Virus record (IMG/VR): IMGVR_UViG_3300024329_000004 | Span: 62,001 to 126,000 of that record | DNA length: 64,000 bases | Source: a virus | Strand: one strand, 5' to 3' | In this document: positions 16,391 through 27,400 of the stretch, piece after piece | Layout of the letters: every line of letters starts with the position of its first letter | Numbering within the stretch: the stretch's first letter is position 1 | The notes under the pieces: generated by a model | The model's input: the letters and a program-made list of their open reading frames with translations, nothing else | What the model was told of the DNA's origin: nothing | Databases searched by the model: none | Position numbers and translations under genes: made by a program

Positions 16391-17086
16391 CTATTCCTCA
16401 GTGGCCGACATCTTTGCTCTAACGAAGTGAGTTAAAAAGTAAGCGTCAACTAAATCGTCAAAGGGTTTTGGTATTTTTTTAGAAGGTCCAATTTCTTTCA
16501 CACAAAAATCTAAAAGAGGATGTTCTGCTAAAATTTGATCTCCTAATACATTACTTAAAAAGGCATCCCATAATTGAGACTTATTCATGTTTCCTTTTCC
16601 AGCGTGTTTCTTAATTGTAGTGGGAGCAATGGTTTGAATATCTAAGATTTCAAGTTGACTTAGCATTCTTTCTTTAAGTATCGCAGCTCCTGCAGCCATA
16701 TCTATAATATTATTAGTTCCCATTTTAGAACCGAAAGAAGTTCCTTCAAAAGAAATAATATATTGCTTCTTTGTTTTTGTAATATCCGTTATTAAATTAA
16801 TAATGTCATCTGCGGTTTTAGCGTATCTCTTTATCTTTGCTAATTCAACGCTTGAATAATCTTCACCATGTTTTCCCCAGTCAGGTTGATTAATAAGAGT
16901 AACTCCCTTTAAATGAGATATGTCTTCTTGCCAAGCTCTTTCTTTCTTGGTTCCTTGACCTTCTTTAATATAAGATATGAAATGATATTCGTTAGTTTCT
17001 TCTTGGTATATAAAAATACCTGGAGAATTTAATGAAAAGTCTACTGATACGTAATTCAAATTAGAATGATTTTCCGATAGCCGCAC
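16391..17086 (-). CDS. RuvC-like Holliday-junction resolvase (RNase H fold)
   Basis: The 231-residue protein shows the acidic tetrad of a RuvC/RNase H-fold nuclease: D16 in VSVDFSLNSPG (first strand), E114 in IISFEGTSFG, and D211 with D214 in DDLVDAYFLTHF near the C-terminus. Such enzymes cut branched DNA during recombination and before packaging. T4 uses the unrelated endonuclease VII (gp49) for this, so this may replace it. The gene begins 26 bases inside the upstream leader-bearing gene and lies near gp32, primase, UvsY and UvsW. Confidence 0.82.
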   Translation of the reverse strand: MRLSENHSNLNYVSVDFSLNSPGIFIYQEETNEYHFISYIKEGQGTKKERAWQEDISHLKGVTLINQPDWGKHGEDYSSVELAKIKRYAKTADDIINLITDITKTKKQYIISFEGTSFGSKMGTNNIIDMAAGAAILKERMLSQLEILDIQTIAPTTIKKHAGKGNMNKSQLWDAFLSNVLGDQILAEHPLLDFCVKEIGPSKKIPKPFDDLVDAYFLTHFVRAKMSATEE

Positions 17087-17429
17087 CTAATCCAGCGCCA
17101 ACTAATCTTGAGGTTAATAAATCGTAAAAAATACCTTTCTGAATTCCTAGAACTTTAGCAACTGTTTTACCAATTGTTTTACCTAGAGCAAATCCTGTAA
17201 GGCCACCAAATATAGAACCTAAGAAACCTTCATTTGTTAATTCCTCATTAAATCTTTCAAAATCAAACGTTCCATCTTCATTTGCATACTGTCTAGTAAA
17301 TTCTTCTAAAGCAGCATCTACTTTTTGCTCTAATTCATCAGTCCATTCTGACTGCAGAGATTCTTCTAAAAGGGTAATTTCCTCTTTAGTTATATTCTCT
17401 TCGCTTAAGTATTCAAAAAATGTTTTCAT
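17061..17429 (-). CDS. Internal head protein with T4-like capsid-targeting sequence and glycine-rich membrane-active-type C-terminus
   Basis: The 122-residue protein starts MKTFFEYLSEE, almost position-for-position the T4 internal-protein leader MKTYQEFIAEA, with cleavage predicted after E10. Residues 11-67 are acidic and helical. A second site ELTNE67|G would release a 55-residue C-terminal peptide (68-122) rich in Gly at helix-packing spacing (GSIFGGLTGFALGKTIGKTV and GAGLGAAIG), resembling glycine-zipper membrane peptides. I infer an acidic pro-segment that shields a membrane-active peptide until maturation, perhaps used during DNA entry. A GATATATA box lies 25 bp upstream. Confidence 0.75.
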   Translation of the reverse strand: MKTFFEYLSEENITKEEITLLEESLQSEWTDELEQKVDAALEEFTRQYANEDGTFDFERFNEELTNEGFLGSIFGGLTGFALGKTIGKTVAKVLGIQKGIFYDLLTSRLVGAGLGAAIGKSF

Positions 17430-17454
17430 TATATTGGTCTATATTGTTATGGAT

Positions 17455-17462
17455 TATATATC
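17455..17462 (-). promoter_or_regulatory. GATATATA late-promoter-type box before the glycine-zipper head protein
   Basis: An exact GATATATA on the minus strand, 25 bp before the start at 17429, in the short gap after the tail-tube-type gene. Confidence 0.55.
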
Positions 17463-17466
17463 TCGT

Positions 17467-18024
17467 TTATTTACCGTCTATCTCTGAGATAATATTAAAC
17501 TTATTATAATAGAAGTTAAGTGTAAATGTAGAAAAATCAGCAACATTACTTGACATGTTTAACTCTAATTCAGAAATAGAATTAAGAATAGGCTTTTCAA
17601 AAACTGCACTCATTAAATGTATACCTTCTGCATCCATTATTTGAAGTTTTAGATCGTTAATAAAAGGGTCTCTAACTTGTTTTGAATAATAATATAATAA
17701 AGTATCTTGCATTATCCAATAATTAATATACCCGTCTAATAGCTGTAACTCTATAGAGAATTGTCTTTCAACTGTATTTTGAATAGGAATAGACCCTCTA
17801 TGGTATGTGATAGTTCCGTCGTTAGGCGATTGCTGTATTGGATCAAAATTAATTCCAGGTAAACTTAAACCCTGTATTGAATAATTGACAAAATCAATAG
17901 GTTCTTCTATTATGTTGCCTGGCATTTTACCCAAATAAGATCTATATTTGTCAGCTACTTCCTTCGGAATAAATGTCCTAGGAAATTTAAAGTTAAATAA
18001 GTTATTTCTACTATTTAATATCAT
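17467..18024 (-). CDS. Tail-tube-fold protein (gp19/gp54 type)
   Basis: This 185-residue protein has the layout of tail-tube-fold proteins: an N-terminal strand with GLSLPGINFDP (the LPG turn common to tube proteins), a central region with QFSIELQLLDGYINYW, and a final strand FSTFTLNFYYNKF. T4 gp19 has 163 residues. It could be the tube subunit itself or a related tube-initiator or baseplate protein. The gene stop-start junction with the upstream structural gene is TAATG, indicating coupling. Confidence 0.5.
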   Translation of the reverse strand: MILNSRNNLFNFKFPRTFIPKEVADKYRSYLGKMPGNIIEEPIDFVNYSIQGLSLPGINFDPIQQSPNDGTITYHRGSIPIQNTVERQFSIELQLLDGYINYWIMQDTLLYYYSKQVRDPFINDLKLQIMDAEGIHLMSAVFEKPILNSISELELNMSSNVADFSTFTLNFYYNKFNIISEIDGK

Positions 18025-20081
18025 TATACTATTTCTACTTTTCCATGATACAATAAGGACTCTGTTTCTCCATTCTTTATATTAATATAGAATTTGTCTT
18101 CGAACTTATTTGCATCTGTTTTATCAAATCTTACAGCTGTGCCTTTAGGTATTTTAAAGAATACTTCTCCTAATCCTAAATCTATATTAGGAAATGAAGG
18201 ATCATGTACTATTCTCTGTTCTATAGATCCGCTTTTAATAATTAAAATTATATTTTCAGCGCTTACTAATGAAACCGCTTTTTTATCGTCACCATCGGGC
18301 TGAGCAATATTAAATTTCACGAAGTTATCAGATACTTTAGATAATTTAATGCTAGCTTTACCTTCTTCAAAAAACTTAATGTTATCTAATTCTTCAGATT
18401 CTGTTAAATCTGTTGTAACGTTTGTAGCAGATGCTAATATACCATAAGTATCTAACGCAACTGGAACATATTTAGTTTCTCCAACGCTCGGTCTAATTGA
18501 ATTAACAAATTGATTTAATTCTCTATTTACTGTAGTGTTAGGTAGTTTATTATAGATAATAGTAGGATCTACGTTTCTTAGATTAATCTTTTCCATACGA
18601 GTACCGTATTTCTTAGGATTATATGATGTCATAGTAGCAACCTTAATAATCTGTGTATTATCGGTTTCATTATACATTCTCATAGTATGTCTAATATAAA
18701 ATGAACTTGCAATATCAGAATTAAATATGATAGGTCTAAATGGTATCGGAGCTTCATAATTTGCGGTTTGAGTAAATGTCATAGAAGATGTGTCTAAGAA
18801 ATCTAAACCTATTTGTTCACTAACTTCTATGTCATGGAATATTATGATATCATCACTTGATGTTTGTATTCTTCCATTTATATAGTTTTCAAAACCTTGC
18901 CTAGATCCGTCCTTGGTCCCATATATTTGAAAATAATCCATATCTTCTACTTCCTCGACGTTTGCTGCAATATCTACATATTCGTCTTCCATTGCGACTG
19001 TAACATCAATAGTGTCTTCTACATTGATGTATTCTACATCTCCTTCTTCAGTTAAAGTGTTTATTAATTTTAAACTTATTTCATAGTTAGTAGAATCTAA
19101 TATTGCATCTTCGTTTTCTCCAAAGAATGCATCGTGAAAATCTTTATTCTTAGTTGAAACATCAAAATAAATTAAAGAAGGTACTTTAATTTGTATGTAT
19201 TTAGAATATGAAGTATCTCCTAATACAAATGAATTAGGATTACTAATTTCAAAATTAGAATGATTTAAATACACAATAGATGTGAAATAATTATAGACTC
19301 CTGATTCTCTTTTTGCTTTTACCTGAAACATAAAACCTTCTTTACCTCTAGCTGCAAATGAAAATCCTGTCTTTAAGTGTAATCTTATAGTGTCATACCA
19401 TACATCACTTACTATACTATCATCTACGTTTGCAAGAGAAGAGTCTGTTCCATTCCATGATGAACTATCTAAATATGCTAAATCATTTTTTAGTAAAGCC
19501 CATTTGCCATCATATTCTGAAGGAACTCCATAATATCTTCCAACTTCACCTGTTGCAGTTTTAATACTATTTCCAGTTTCTTGTTCTGGTTCTGCAAATA
19601 AAGGATTAGCTCTATTTCCTACGTTTATTTCTCCACCTCTAGCACTATCTCCAGCCATATTTTCATATGAATATTCAAATCTTCCATTAGTTCCTGGAGT
19701 ATATATGTATGTGTTACCAATTAATTGGGTAGTTGAACCATCTATTGTGAATCCAGCTATATTGTCTATCGTAGAATCAGATAGGTTAAATTTATAAGTT
19801 TTGCCGTTTTTAAGAACTAATTGCCTAGACGCAAAATCATTAATAAAAACATAACCATCTTGTATCTTTACACTGAAGTTAACAACATCTGCTCCTAATT
19901 CATGAATTAAGAATCTAGAGGCTGAATCGTTAGATGCCTCTGTGTTTAAAAATTTAAATTGACTTCCGTTGTCGTCGTTTTCTATCTTAGCATCATCTAC
20001 ATAATCAACATTTTGATCATGATACATGAACTCCATTAGAATGTCGTCATCTAGTCTTAAGAATTTGGATGATTGTGCCAT
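18024..20081 (-). CDS. Putative virion structural protein, 685 residues
   Basis: The sequence is rich in short beta-strand patterns, Asn, Asp and Ser, with no transmembrane segment and few cysteines, as expected for a fibre or baseplate-associated protein. I do not recognise a domain. It lies between the membrane-anchored gene at 20097 and the tube-fold gene at 17467, coupled to the latter by a one-base overlap. Confidence 0.55.
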   Translation of the reverse strand: MAQSSKFLRLDDDILMEFMYHDQNVDYVDDAKIENDDNGSQFKFLNTEASNDSASRFLIHELGADVVNFSVKIQDGYVFINDFASRQLVLKNGKTYKFNLSDSTIDNIAGFTIDGSTTQLIGNTYIYTPGTNGRFEYSYENMAGDSARGGEINVGNRANPLFAEPEQETGNSIKTATGEVGRYYGVPSEYDGKWALLKNDLAYLDSSSWNGTDSSLANVDDSIVSDVWYDTIRLHLKTGFSFAARGKEGFMFQVKAKRESGVYNYFTSIVYLNHSNFEISNPNSFVLGDTSYSKYIQIKVPSLIYFDVSTKNKDFHDAFFGENEDAILDSTNYEISLKLINTLTEEGDVEYINVEDTIDVTVAMEDEYVDIAANVEEVEDMDYFQIYGTKDGSRQGFENYINGRIQTSSDDIIIFHDIEVSEQIGLDFLDTSSMTFTQTANYEAPIPFRPIIFNSDIASSFYIRHTMRMYNETDNTQIIKVATMTSYNPKKYGTRMEKINLRNVDPTIIYNKLPNTTVNRELNQFVNSIRPSVGETKYVPVALDTYGILASATNVTTDLTESEELDNIKFFEEGKASIKLSKVSDNFVKFNIAQPDGDDKKAVSLVSAENIILIIKSGSIEQRIVHDPSFPNIDLGLGEVFFKIPKGTAVRFDKTDANKFEDKFYINIKNGETESLLYHGKVEIV

Positions 20082-20096
20082 TGTTTATTTATTATT

Positions 20097-20918
20097 TTAA
20101 AATCTAAGAAATTTAGGGGACCAGTATACTCCTATACCAATTGATGGACCAGTACTTATAACTTGATTGTTATTCAAGTTAAGTCCATATTGAAATCCAA
20201 CACCAATAGACCACCCTGCTTTTTTCTCATATTTATTATTTAATCTATCGTTAACTAAGTTTATATTTTCTATATTAGTGAACGTTACTCCTTTATATGG
20301 AGTTGTAATTTTAAGTCTGTCAAATCCTTCTTCATTAATGATGGCAGCACTTAAACCTATTCCCTGTATAATATCAAATCTAGAAGAGAATAAATTATAA
20401 TTAGTGCTATCCTTTAAAAGAGATATACTTCCTTGAAATCTTCTCCAGTTATATTTATCAAACTCCCACTTATCGTTTACGTCAACTGTTATCGTATCTA
20501 TATTATTTATAGAATCCGTATCAACGGTTACAACTCCATTTGCGTTTATTATAGAATCTTTTACGTTTAAAGTTGTTGAAAGTAAACTATTAACATTCTC
20601 TAATTCGTTATTAATATTTAATTGATTAGCATATTTAGAAACTAGTTTCTTATTACTTTCAGTTAGGGTGTTTACATCATACTCAAAGGATCTTATACTA
20701 GAAACTAATTCTTTATTTTTATTCTTTTCAATTATAATAGTATCTTGCGTGGCTTTATAGTTATTAAGGTTTCTATCAGATACCTTCTGAACTTGTATAA
20801 TTTCTCTTTTTAAGTTTTGGTTAGAGTTACATTGTTGTAAAAGACAAAACAACAAAATCGCAAGTCCTCCGAAAAGAATTACGTTTTTGTAAAGTTTATA
20901 TGTGTTTATTATATTCAT
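20097..20918 (-). CDS. Membrane-anchored coiled-coil protein with an outer-membrane-type C-terminus (spanin-like candidate)
   Basis: The 273-residue protein has a basic N-terminus, one hydrophobic segment at ~13-29 (VILFGGLAILLFCLLQQ), and a long coiled-coil-like region at ~35-120. The C-terminal ~70 residues alternate Gly and aromatic residues (GWSIGVGFQYGL, GPSIGIGVYWSPKFLRF) and end in Phe. That end resembles the last strands of outer-membrane beta-barrels, where a terminal Phe is the BAM recognition signal. This topology could bridge inner and outer membranes as a one-piece spanin does. That role is my hypothesis; no lysis genes are visible beside it. Confidence 0.5.
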   Translation of the reverse strand: MNIINTYKLYKNVILFGGLAILLFCLLQQCNSNQNLKREIIQVQKVSDRNLNNYKATQDTIIIEKNKNKELVSSIRSFEYDVNTLTESNKKLVSKYANQLNINNELENVNSLLSTTLNVKDSIINANGVVTVDTDSINNIDTITVDVNDKWEFDKYNWRRFQGSISLLKDSTNYNLFSSRFDIIQGIGLSAAIINEEGFDRLKITTPYKGVTFTNIENINLVNDRLNNKYEKKAGWSIGVGFQYGLNLNNNQVISTGPSIGIGVYWSPKFLRF

Positions 20919-20927
20919 ATCTTTATT

Positions 20928-23900
20928 TTAATCACATCTCAGCATTCCTCCTAGGGAAACCGATGCACCGGAACTTGGAGTTGTTATTATTACACTACCG
21001 ATCGCTGCACAGAATGTTTGTGAAGGTCCATTTACCAGGATCGTATCAAACTGTATAACACCGTTACAATCTTCATAAGAGTAAAGTGATGAGGAATTAG
21101 TCCCGGCTGTCACCACATGTGACTCACATAGACTAGGGCATGTAGCTGTTGTTAAAGAACCAGTATACGTAATTTGCGTAGAATTACCCGCTGAATGCTG
21201 TATTACAAGATCGTTAGTGGTATATCCCATGCCTAATTGCGAACATGCTGTCACTGATTGGATATCAATTGTTCCTATTCCAGTATTAATGTTAGGTGGA
21301 TTTACGGTTGCAGTATACCTAGTTCCATTTCCAGTGTTTTGGGAAGTACCTGAAATTACAATAGGAGTTTGAGTAGCATCGTTTGTTATATACTGTACCT
21401 GGTCGCTACCGTTTCCCGCTCCAAAGGAATAATCATCCAAATTAAAGGTAGACCCTCCTTGTATTTGAAGTGCTGAAGTAGGTGGATTATAGTTCTGTAC
21501 GCACACTGATGGATCGTATCCCATTCCAGCCGGCTGTCTATTCCATGCTGAAGAACTGTAATCCGGACTTCCACCGCCATTATATATACCGTTGTCAGTG
21601 TCAGGATCTAAATAATCTTCGGTTCCATCTTGTATCTTATCACTCCACCATGCAGTTCTAAATTTAATAGTAGAACCAGGATTATTATCTAAATAAGAAT
21701 ATATGTCGTTTGAAACTGAAGGTGATACTAGGATTTTAAATTCAACCCTCTGATATCTTCTAAATTCAGTATCATTCTGTCCAGTATACCAATAATCCCA
21801 ATCTTCTCCAGATAATACACCTGTCCCTGGGTTTTCCCATCCTCCGCTATACATCTTTTCTATGGTACCACCGGGACCGCTTATTGTCGGACCAACTTGT
21901 GTACCTATTGTTGCAGCCGTATTCCAGTGATTAGTACCCTCTGTATAGTTATATGGCATTGAATATTGTGGAAAGTCAGTTGTCGGGTCTATTGTTAAAC
22001 TATCATAGAGGTCTTCTATTATACCTTTGTTCCATCTTGTAATTATAGGAACTTGAACCATCGCAACAGTTTGACCTATATCATTATAAATGTCTAAAAA
22101 GACCTCTGCTGGCCATGTCCATCTTCCCTGTTGATCATATAATTCTCCGCTTGTTAATGCGTTTGCTGTGGTAGAATTAGCCTGCTCATAAAGTGAAGGC
22201 CATACGGGCTCAAATTGACCAGGGCTTCCCGATATTGGACGTACTATTGCGCCGTCTGATGTATTAGTAGCCCAATCGCCATATCCTCCTCTACCTCCTG
22301 TTAGTGTTAAACTAAATCTGTTGTTCGGCGGAGGAGCAGAATTAGAAGGACTGTTTGATTGATTCATAGGACTATAGTGCCAACTCTCTTCTTCAGGATC
22401 TTCTACTTTAGGCAATCTATAAAAATAACGAGGAGTACCATACCAGCTATTTCCTCCTTTTTCCCATGAGCTTCCAGTTGCAACTATATGTGCAGATGGA
22501 TCTGTTATATTTAAAGCCACCGGATCTATTCCCATACTGGACTGTCCGGGAGAAACTGTATAAAAGTTGTTTTGATAACTAAAAATCTGACCTTCGTAAT
22601 ATGAACTAGTTGAACTTGGATTAAATTCTCCTACGTAATTCCATGCAGATGTAGTAGATGTATTTCCATTCCATCTTTCTGACCAGTCAGTAAACCATGA
22701 ATAAGATTCTGCTTCTCTTTCAGTATTGCAATTAGGTGGTGATTCTGGAGAAGGATTTGATGACCATGAGGTATCTTTACCTCTAGCTGTTAATCTTAAG
22801 TCAAATATATTAACTTGGCCGTATTCGAGTTGAACATCTGACGTACTTCCTGCTGACCATGTTCCTGTTGTAGTATTTTTAATTTCTCTACCTGCTGATT
22901 GAAGTGGCTGTCCAACGATAATCGAATTACCTTGATATCCATTAGCATCTACTAAATTTATTTCTCTCCATCTATCTGCTCCTGCTTCATCTGGTGAATT
23001 AGGAAATACTGCATCGTTATATGTTGTGCTATTGTTATCTAATAATTTAGAATACATGGCAGGGAATGTAAGAGGAGCAGGGCCTGTAACATTATAATAT
23101 AAATCAGATGCTCCTAAATATATTAATTGAGGAGTTTTAACAACCGCATACTCAGTTGTTGCATAATTAGAATTAGTTGAAGTCTCACTTACCCATGCCT
23201 CTGTAGAATCAACAGTTATATCATATTCAATTGAATTCGCGTCTTGAGAGAAAGTAAATAGACCTCCTCCTATAAAATTAGGTCTTGATGCACCACTTAG
23301 TGATGTTATTTGGCCTACGTTTGTTGTAAAATTAAATGAAAAGGAATTTAAATTAGGAACAGTGTAGTTTATATTACTATTTTTCCAAGTTTGACCATTA
23401 CATAAATACCATCCCTCATATTGCGTACCTGCAACTCCTCTTCCAACTACAATATCTATCGTACTTGGATCACTATTTAAATTTATTGTTTGATTCTGTG
23501 TAAAGTTACTAACATCAATATATGTGTCATAATGAAAAGATATTATTGTTCCTATGGGAACACTTGCACCTATTTCAGATGCTTCCTTAAAACCTATCGT
23601 TCCAGTATTGTCTAATGCCACCGCAATCTTATCTACATCTGGGTTAGTGTTAGTTGTTCCACCTACGTAAGAGTTATTAATTTTAAAAATACTACCTGTA
23701 AATATTGCATCGTTAGTAGAAAGAAATGATCCTGTAAATTTTACACCGTTAATAGCGTCCATTGACATCATCTCATTATCATTGACATCGTTGATTATGT
23801 ACGTATCTGCATTCCATCTATATTCTCCTGCCGCTACACTAGATGCAAATTTAAATTCTAGAACAGACTGTTCGCCAATTGAACTTAAAGCAGGATAATT

Positions 23901-24410
23901 AGTCAATGCTATGTCTAAATACTTATCTGTTCCTTTTTCAGATATTAATCTAATGTTAGAATCATGATAATTTGAATTCTTATTAATTAATAAAACGCTA
24001 TTTAGATACCCCGATATTAAATTTAAATCATTATACTCATCATCATTACTTGCATAACCTAATAATACGTTAGTTGGAGGGAAATTCACCTGTGTTGCTG
24101 GACCTGCCAGCTCATGTTCAGGTACTATAGTTTTAATATTAAGAGCTCCATTGTACCATATTGCTCCGTCTTTCCATTTTGAATTATTAGAAGCGTCAGC
24201 AGGTCCTTGAAAACCCTGAGGACCGTCAATACCCTGAGGACCATCGTCACCAGTTGCACCCTGAAATCCCGTTTCACCAATAGAACCAGTGGCTCCCATT
24301 GGTCCACCGCCATTAGCAACTAACTGATCAAAGTTATAATTAACTTTATCCAGTTTTTCCTGTTGTGTATCAGATTGTAGAATCTGCTTTAAATTAATAG
24401 GTATTGGCAT
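20928..24410 (-). CDS. Collagen-repeat tail fibre / receptor-binding protein with tail-collar-like motif
   Basis: This 1160-residue protein has an N-terminal attachment segment (DKVNYNFDQLVANGG), then a collagen-like Gly-x-y run at ~36-70 (GPMGATGSIGETG and onward). A tail-collar-like motif GWYLCNGQTW followed by VPNLNSF lies near residue 337, similar to short-tail-fibre proteins. The long C-terminal part is Ser/Thr/Asn/Trp-rich and ends in a Cys-containing region, suited to surface binding. It is paralogous at its N-terminus and collar motif to the next gene upstream. Its own GATATATA box lies 23 bp before the start. Confidence 0.8.
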   Translation of the reverse strand: MPIPINLKQILQSDTQQEKLDKVNYNFDQLVANGGGPMGATGSIGETGFQGATGDDGPQGIDGPQGFQGPADASNNSKWKDGAIWYNGALNIKTIVPEHELAGPATQVNFPPTNVLLGYASNDDEYNDLNLISGYLNSVLLINKNSNYHDSNIRLISEKGTDKYLDIALTNYPALSSIGEQSVLEFKFASSVAAGEYRWNADTYIINDVNDNEMMSMDAINGVKFTGSFLSTNDAIFTGSIFKINNSYVGGTTNTNPDVDKIAVALDNTGTIGFKEASEIGASVPIGTIISFHYDTYIDVSNFTQNQTINLNSDPSTIDIVVGRGVAGTQYEGWYLCNGQTWKNSNINYTVPNLNSFSFNFTTNVGQITSLSGASRPNFIGGGLFTFSQDANSIEYDITVDSTEAWVSETSTNSNYATTEYAVVKTPQLIYLGASDLYYNVTGPAPLTFPAMYSKLLDNNSTTYNDAVFPNSPDEAGADRWREINLVDANGYQGNSIIVGQPLQSAGREIKNTTTGTWSAGSTSDVQLEYGQVNIFDLRLTARGKDTSWSSNPSPESPPNCNTEREAESYSWFTDWSERWNGNTSTTSAWNYVGEFNPSSTSSYYEGQIFSYQNNFYTVSPGQSSMGIDPVALNITDPSAHIVATGSSWEKGGNSWYGTPRYFYRLPKVEDPEEESWHYSPMNQSNSPSNSAPPPNNRFSLTLTGGRGGYGDWATNTSDGAIVRPISGSPGQFEPVWPSLYEQANSTTANALTSGELYDQQGRWTWPAEVFLDIYNDIGQTVAMVQVPIITRWNKGIIEDLYDSLTIDPTTDFPQYSMPYNYTEGTNHWNTAATIGTQVGPTISGPGGTIEKMYSGGWENPGTGVLSGEDWDYWYTGQNDTEFRRYQRVEFKILVSPSVSNDIYSYLDNNPGSTIKFRTAWWSDKIQDGTEDYLDPDTDNGIYNGGGSPDYSSSAWNRQPAGMGYDPSVCVQNYNPPTSALQIQGGSTFNLDDYSFGAGNGSDQVQYITNDATQTPIVISGTSQNTGNGTRYTATVNPPNINTGIGTIDIQSVTACSQLGMGYTTNDLVIQHSAGNSTQITYTGSLTTATCPSLCESHVVTAGTNSSSLYSYEDCNGVIQFDTILVNGPSQTFCAAIGSVIITTPSSGASVSLGGMLRCD

Positions 24411-24433
24411 TACTTAAATCTTTATTTATTTAG

Positions 24434-24441
24434 TATATATC
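24434..24441 (-). promoter_or_regulatory. GATATATA late-promoter-type box before the first collagen fibre
   Basis: An exact GATATATA on the minus strand, 23 bp upstream of the start at 24410. Confidence 0.55.
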
Positions 24442-24462
24442 TTTAATTTCTAGAACTAATTA

Positions 24463-27400
24463 TTACTGGACCTTTTCCTCTAGCTCTTCAACATTATGGC
24501 ATAAAATACCGTCTGCAATATAAACATCTTCATTTTCAACATCAATAGAATATGTGTTAACCGTTTTGTGAATAGTTTCATTAGAGTTAACTCTTGTCCA
24601 TTTTTCATTAACATATATCATGTCGGTCGTATCAATATAAAGAGCCTGTTTAAAGAATATTTCTCCATCTGGTCTTTTTATTAATATAGGGTGTTCGTTT
24701 GTTATTTTAGTTAATCCGTTATTAATATCTTGATAGTTCTTATAAGTTCCTTTTATTATTCTGACTATTTTAGCAGATGACTTAGGAGCCCTGAATTCCA
24801 TCGCATTAGTTTTAAAATTTCTCCATTCACCACTATCGCTTAATCCTTTTATATCAAACGAATCTAATACATCTCCTACTTTTAAGTTTTCAACTAATTT
24901 AGTAGTTCCATTTGCCATACTAATTACAGTACCTTCAACGTGACATGGATCAATGGAAATTCCTATAGTAGTATCGCTAGCGAGTTCATTCAATGTACCA
25001 CTATAATCAAAATCTAAGTCCAATATTTCACTAGGCTCTTCTATTGGCGTCATGATACTTAGTGATACATAATTGTCACCTGGGTTGAAACTTACACTAG
25101 CCCAATTCATGCTGTTGCTAGGATCCTCTATAGTAAAATTAGAAGAACTAAGCTGGGATGGAGATATGCCACTAAGCGTAAAATAAACATTTCCATTACC
25201 TCCTCCACCGAAATAATTAAGTGTATTATTGGTATTTCCGTCATCCCAGTCAAATATAACACCGGATGGACTTCCTCCCGAGCATTCTGTCGGATTAGTG
25301 GCAGTTGCTTGACTATTTGAATCAATAGCTTTATAATGTTCACCTGTATATCCTGATGTACCAGAGTCTCCAGTCCAGTCGGCTATTTTTATCGAGATGT
25401 TTGTTCCTGGAATAAAGGTATCTGATTTTAATAATGTAAGTGGATATTTTCCAAGATTAGCGATTGAACTATAAAGAACTGTGTTAGAACTCTGGTCTTG
25501 TCTTACGTATATTTGGTTTGACAACCATGACGAAACTCTACCTTCATTCTCGGCATTTGAATTAGATGCACCTAAATTCGTTACGCGCCATGATCCAGGG
25601 TTTTCTCCTAATTCAAACATATCAGAAGAATAAAATATATCATTACCTGAAGTTGCATCACATGCCGTAGTAGCACCTATTCCAAGAGAAAGGTCTCCAC
25701 TCGACCATTGTACAAATCTAGATTTTATAACATCTCCTTTAAATTCATTATCATTTGCTGACCAATATTTTCTCCATGCCATATATAATCCAGAATCTAT
25801 TGTTAACATACCACCGAAGCCAAAATTAACCAGATACGTATCCGTATTTGGTACACTCCTATACCAACCATCAGTTAATTGATCTATGGTATTATTTCCA
25901 TCATTACGTTTCCATATATGTGAAGTATTTTCATAATCTTTAAAATCACTAGAAGATCCCACGACATCTGGATGATTGTCTATTTTATTAGAAATAAATA
26001 CTTTTTCCAAAGAAGTGCCGGCTGGCCATCCAGTAAACCCGGTTACATCTGCCTCTGTCATTGTTACAGGAGGGAGCAGTCCGTTATTAGAAATACCAAT
26101 GCTAGAATACGTACCGTCAACTCCATTTACACTTTCAGAATACATCATCCAGCATTCTTTAGGCTCTGTTTCTAAAGCGTCATCTGAAGATATCCCAACA
26201 CCATTAATATATTTTCTTGCATAGCCCCATCCATTCTGTCCACCAGATTCTCTAGCTAACCATCCGTCTGCTAATTCCTGTCCGTTTGAATAGCATCTTA
26301 CATTACCATTTGCAAAATTATTATCGTTATTCCAATAAGCATCTAATTGAGCTCCATCACTTGGAGCACCGTCTGCCGTCCATTGTATTGTTTCTGGGTT
26401 TAATGTAGTTGCATATTGCATTGCAATATCTATGTTAGTGCTGTACGTGCCTGGTGCGATAGTATTTGAATCCATAGATCCTGTCATCGCGTGATATTGT
26501 AATTGTATATTAGAAGAGCTGGTAGAGGCGGCGGCCGTACTCCACTTATAATCATATTCTTTCAAATAAATTATACTAATTTGTTCTCCCATTATGATAT
26601 GCTCAGAAGGCGCAAACTGTATATTTTCATTGTCATATATTCTTACATCTTCTGTACTATTATCAAAAGAATGTGATATGACATTAGGGTTTAATCCAGA
26701 ACCATCGAGACCCAATGCACTAACTCCTCCTGAAAAAAGTATATTACCATTATATGTGGCTAAGCTACCTCCACTTGTACTGCCTGATAAATCTCCCGTT
26801 AAACCTGCTATATTAGTAATAGCCCAGTCAAACCCGTTTAAGTTAGGTGTATCGTATGCTACGATTCCTCCATCACCCCATGTTTCTCCATTACATAAGT
26901 ACCATCCTGCATAAAGCCCGGTTGGTTTACCTGATCCGAAGTTTGTTTTAATTACTTCATCTCCGTCTACAATTAACATAGGCCCTGTCTCGGCATCCGA
27001 TAGATTAAAGTTCTCTTCACCAAAGAAGGTATCACTGGGTATTCTTATTATAGATCCCACGGGGAATACTTGAAACATGTTAAAAACATCTTCCCATTCA
27101 ACTCTTCCCTGTGTGTCGTGTGATTTTAGTAATTTATTTAAACTTGGAGAGTGATTAGAATACTTTATCTCCCCTACTTTAAATTCTATTACACTACCCG
27201 GCGAGGTTGCATCTACATTAAGTTCATACGGAATTACGGATTCGGCACCTAATACGTTTTGAATGGTTCCATTAAAATAAAACCTATTGTCTCTATCAAA
27301 TTTTATAGCAAATTTATTATTTACGTGATCAGCATTGATATCCGGAGTAAATGTTAAAACAGGAAATTCAATATTATTACTATCTTCTTCTATTTTTAAT

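Noticed and set aside
16377-16404. Direct repeat CCTCAGTGG
   Set aside because: Only nine bases, twice, at the end of the RuvC-like gene; no symmetry or function is evident.
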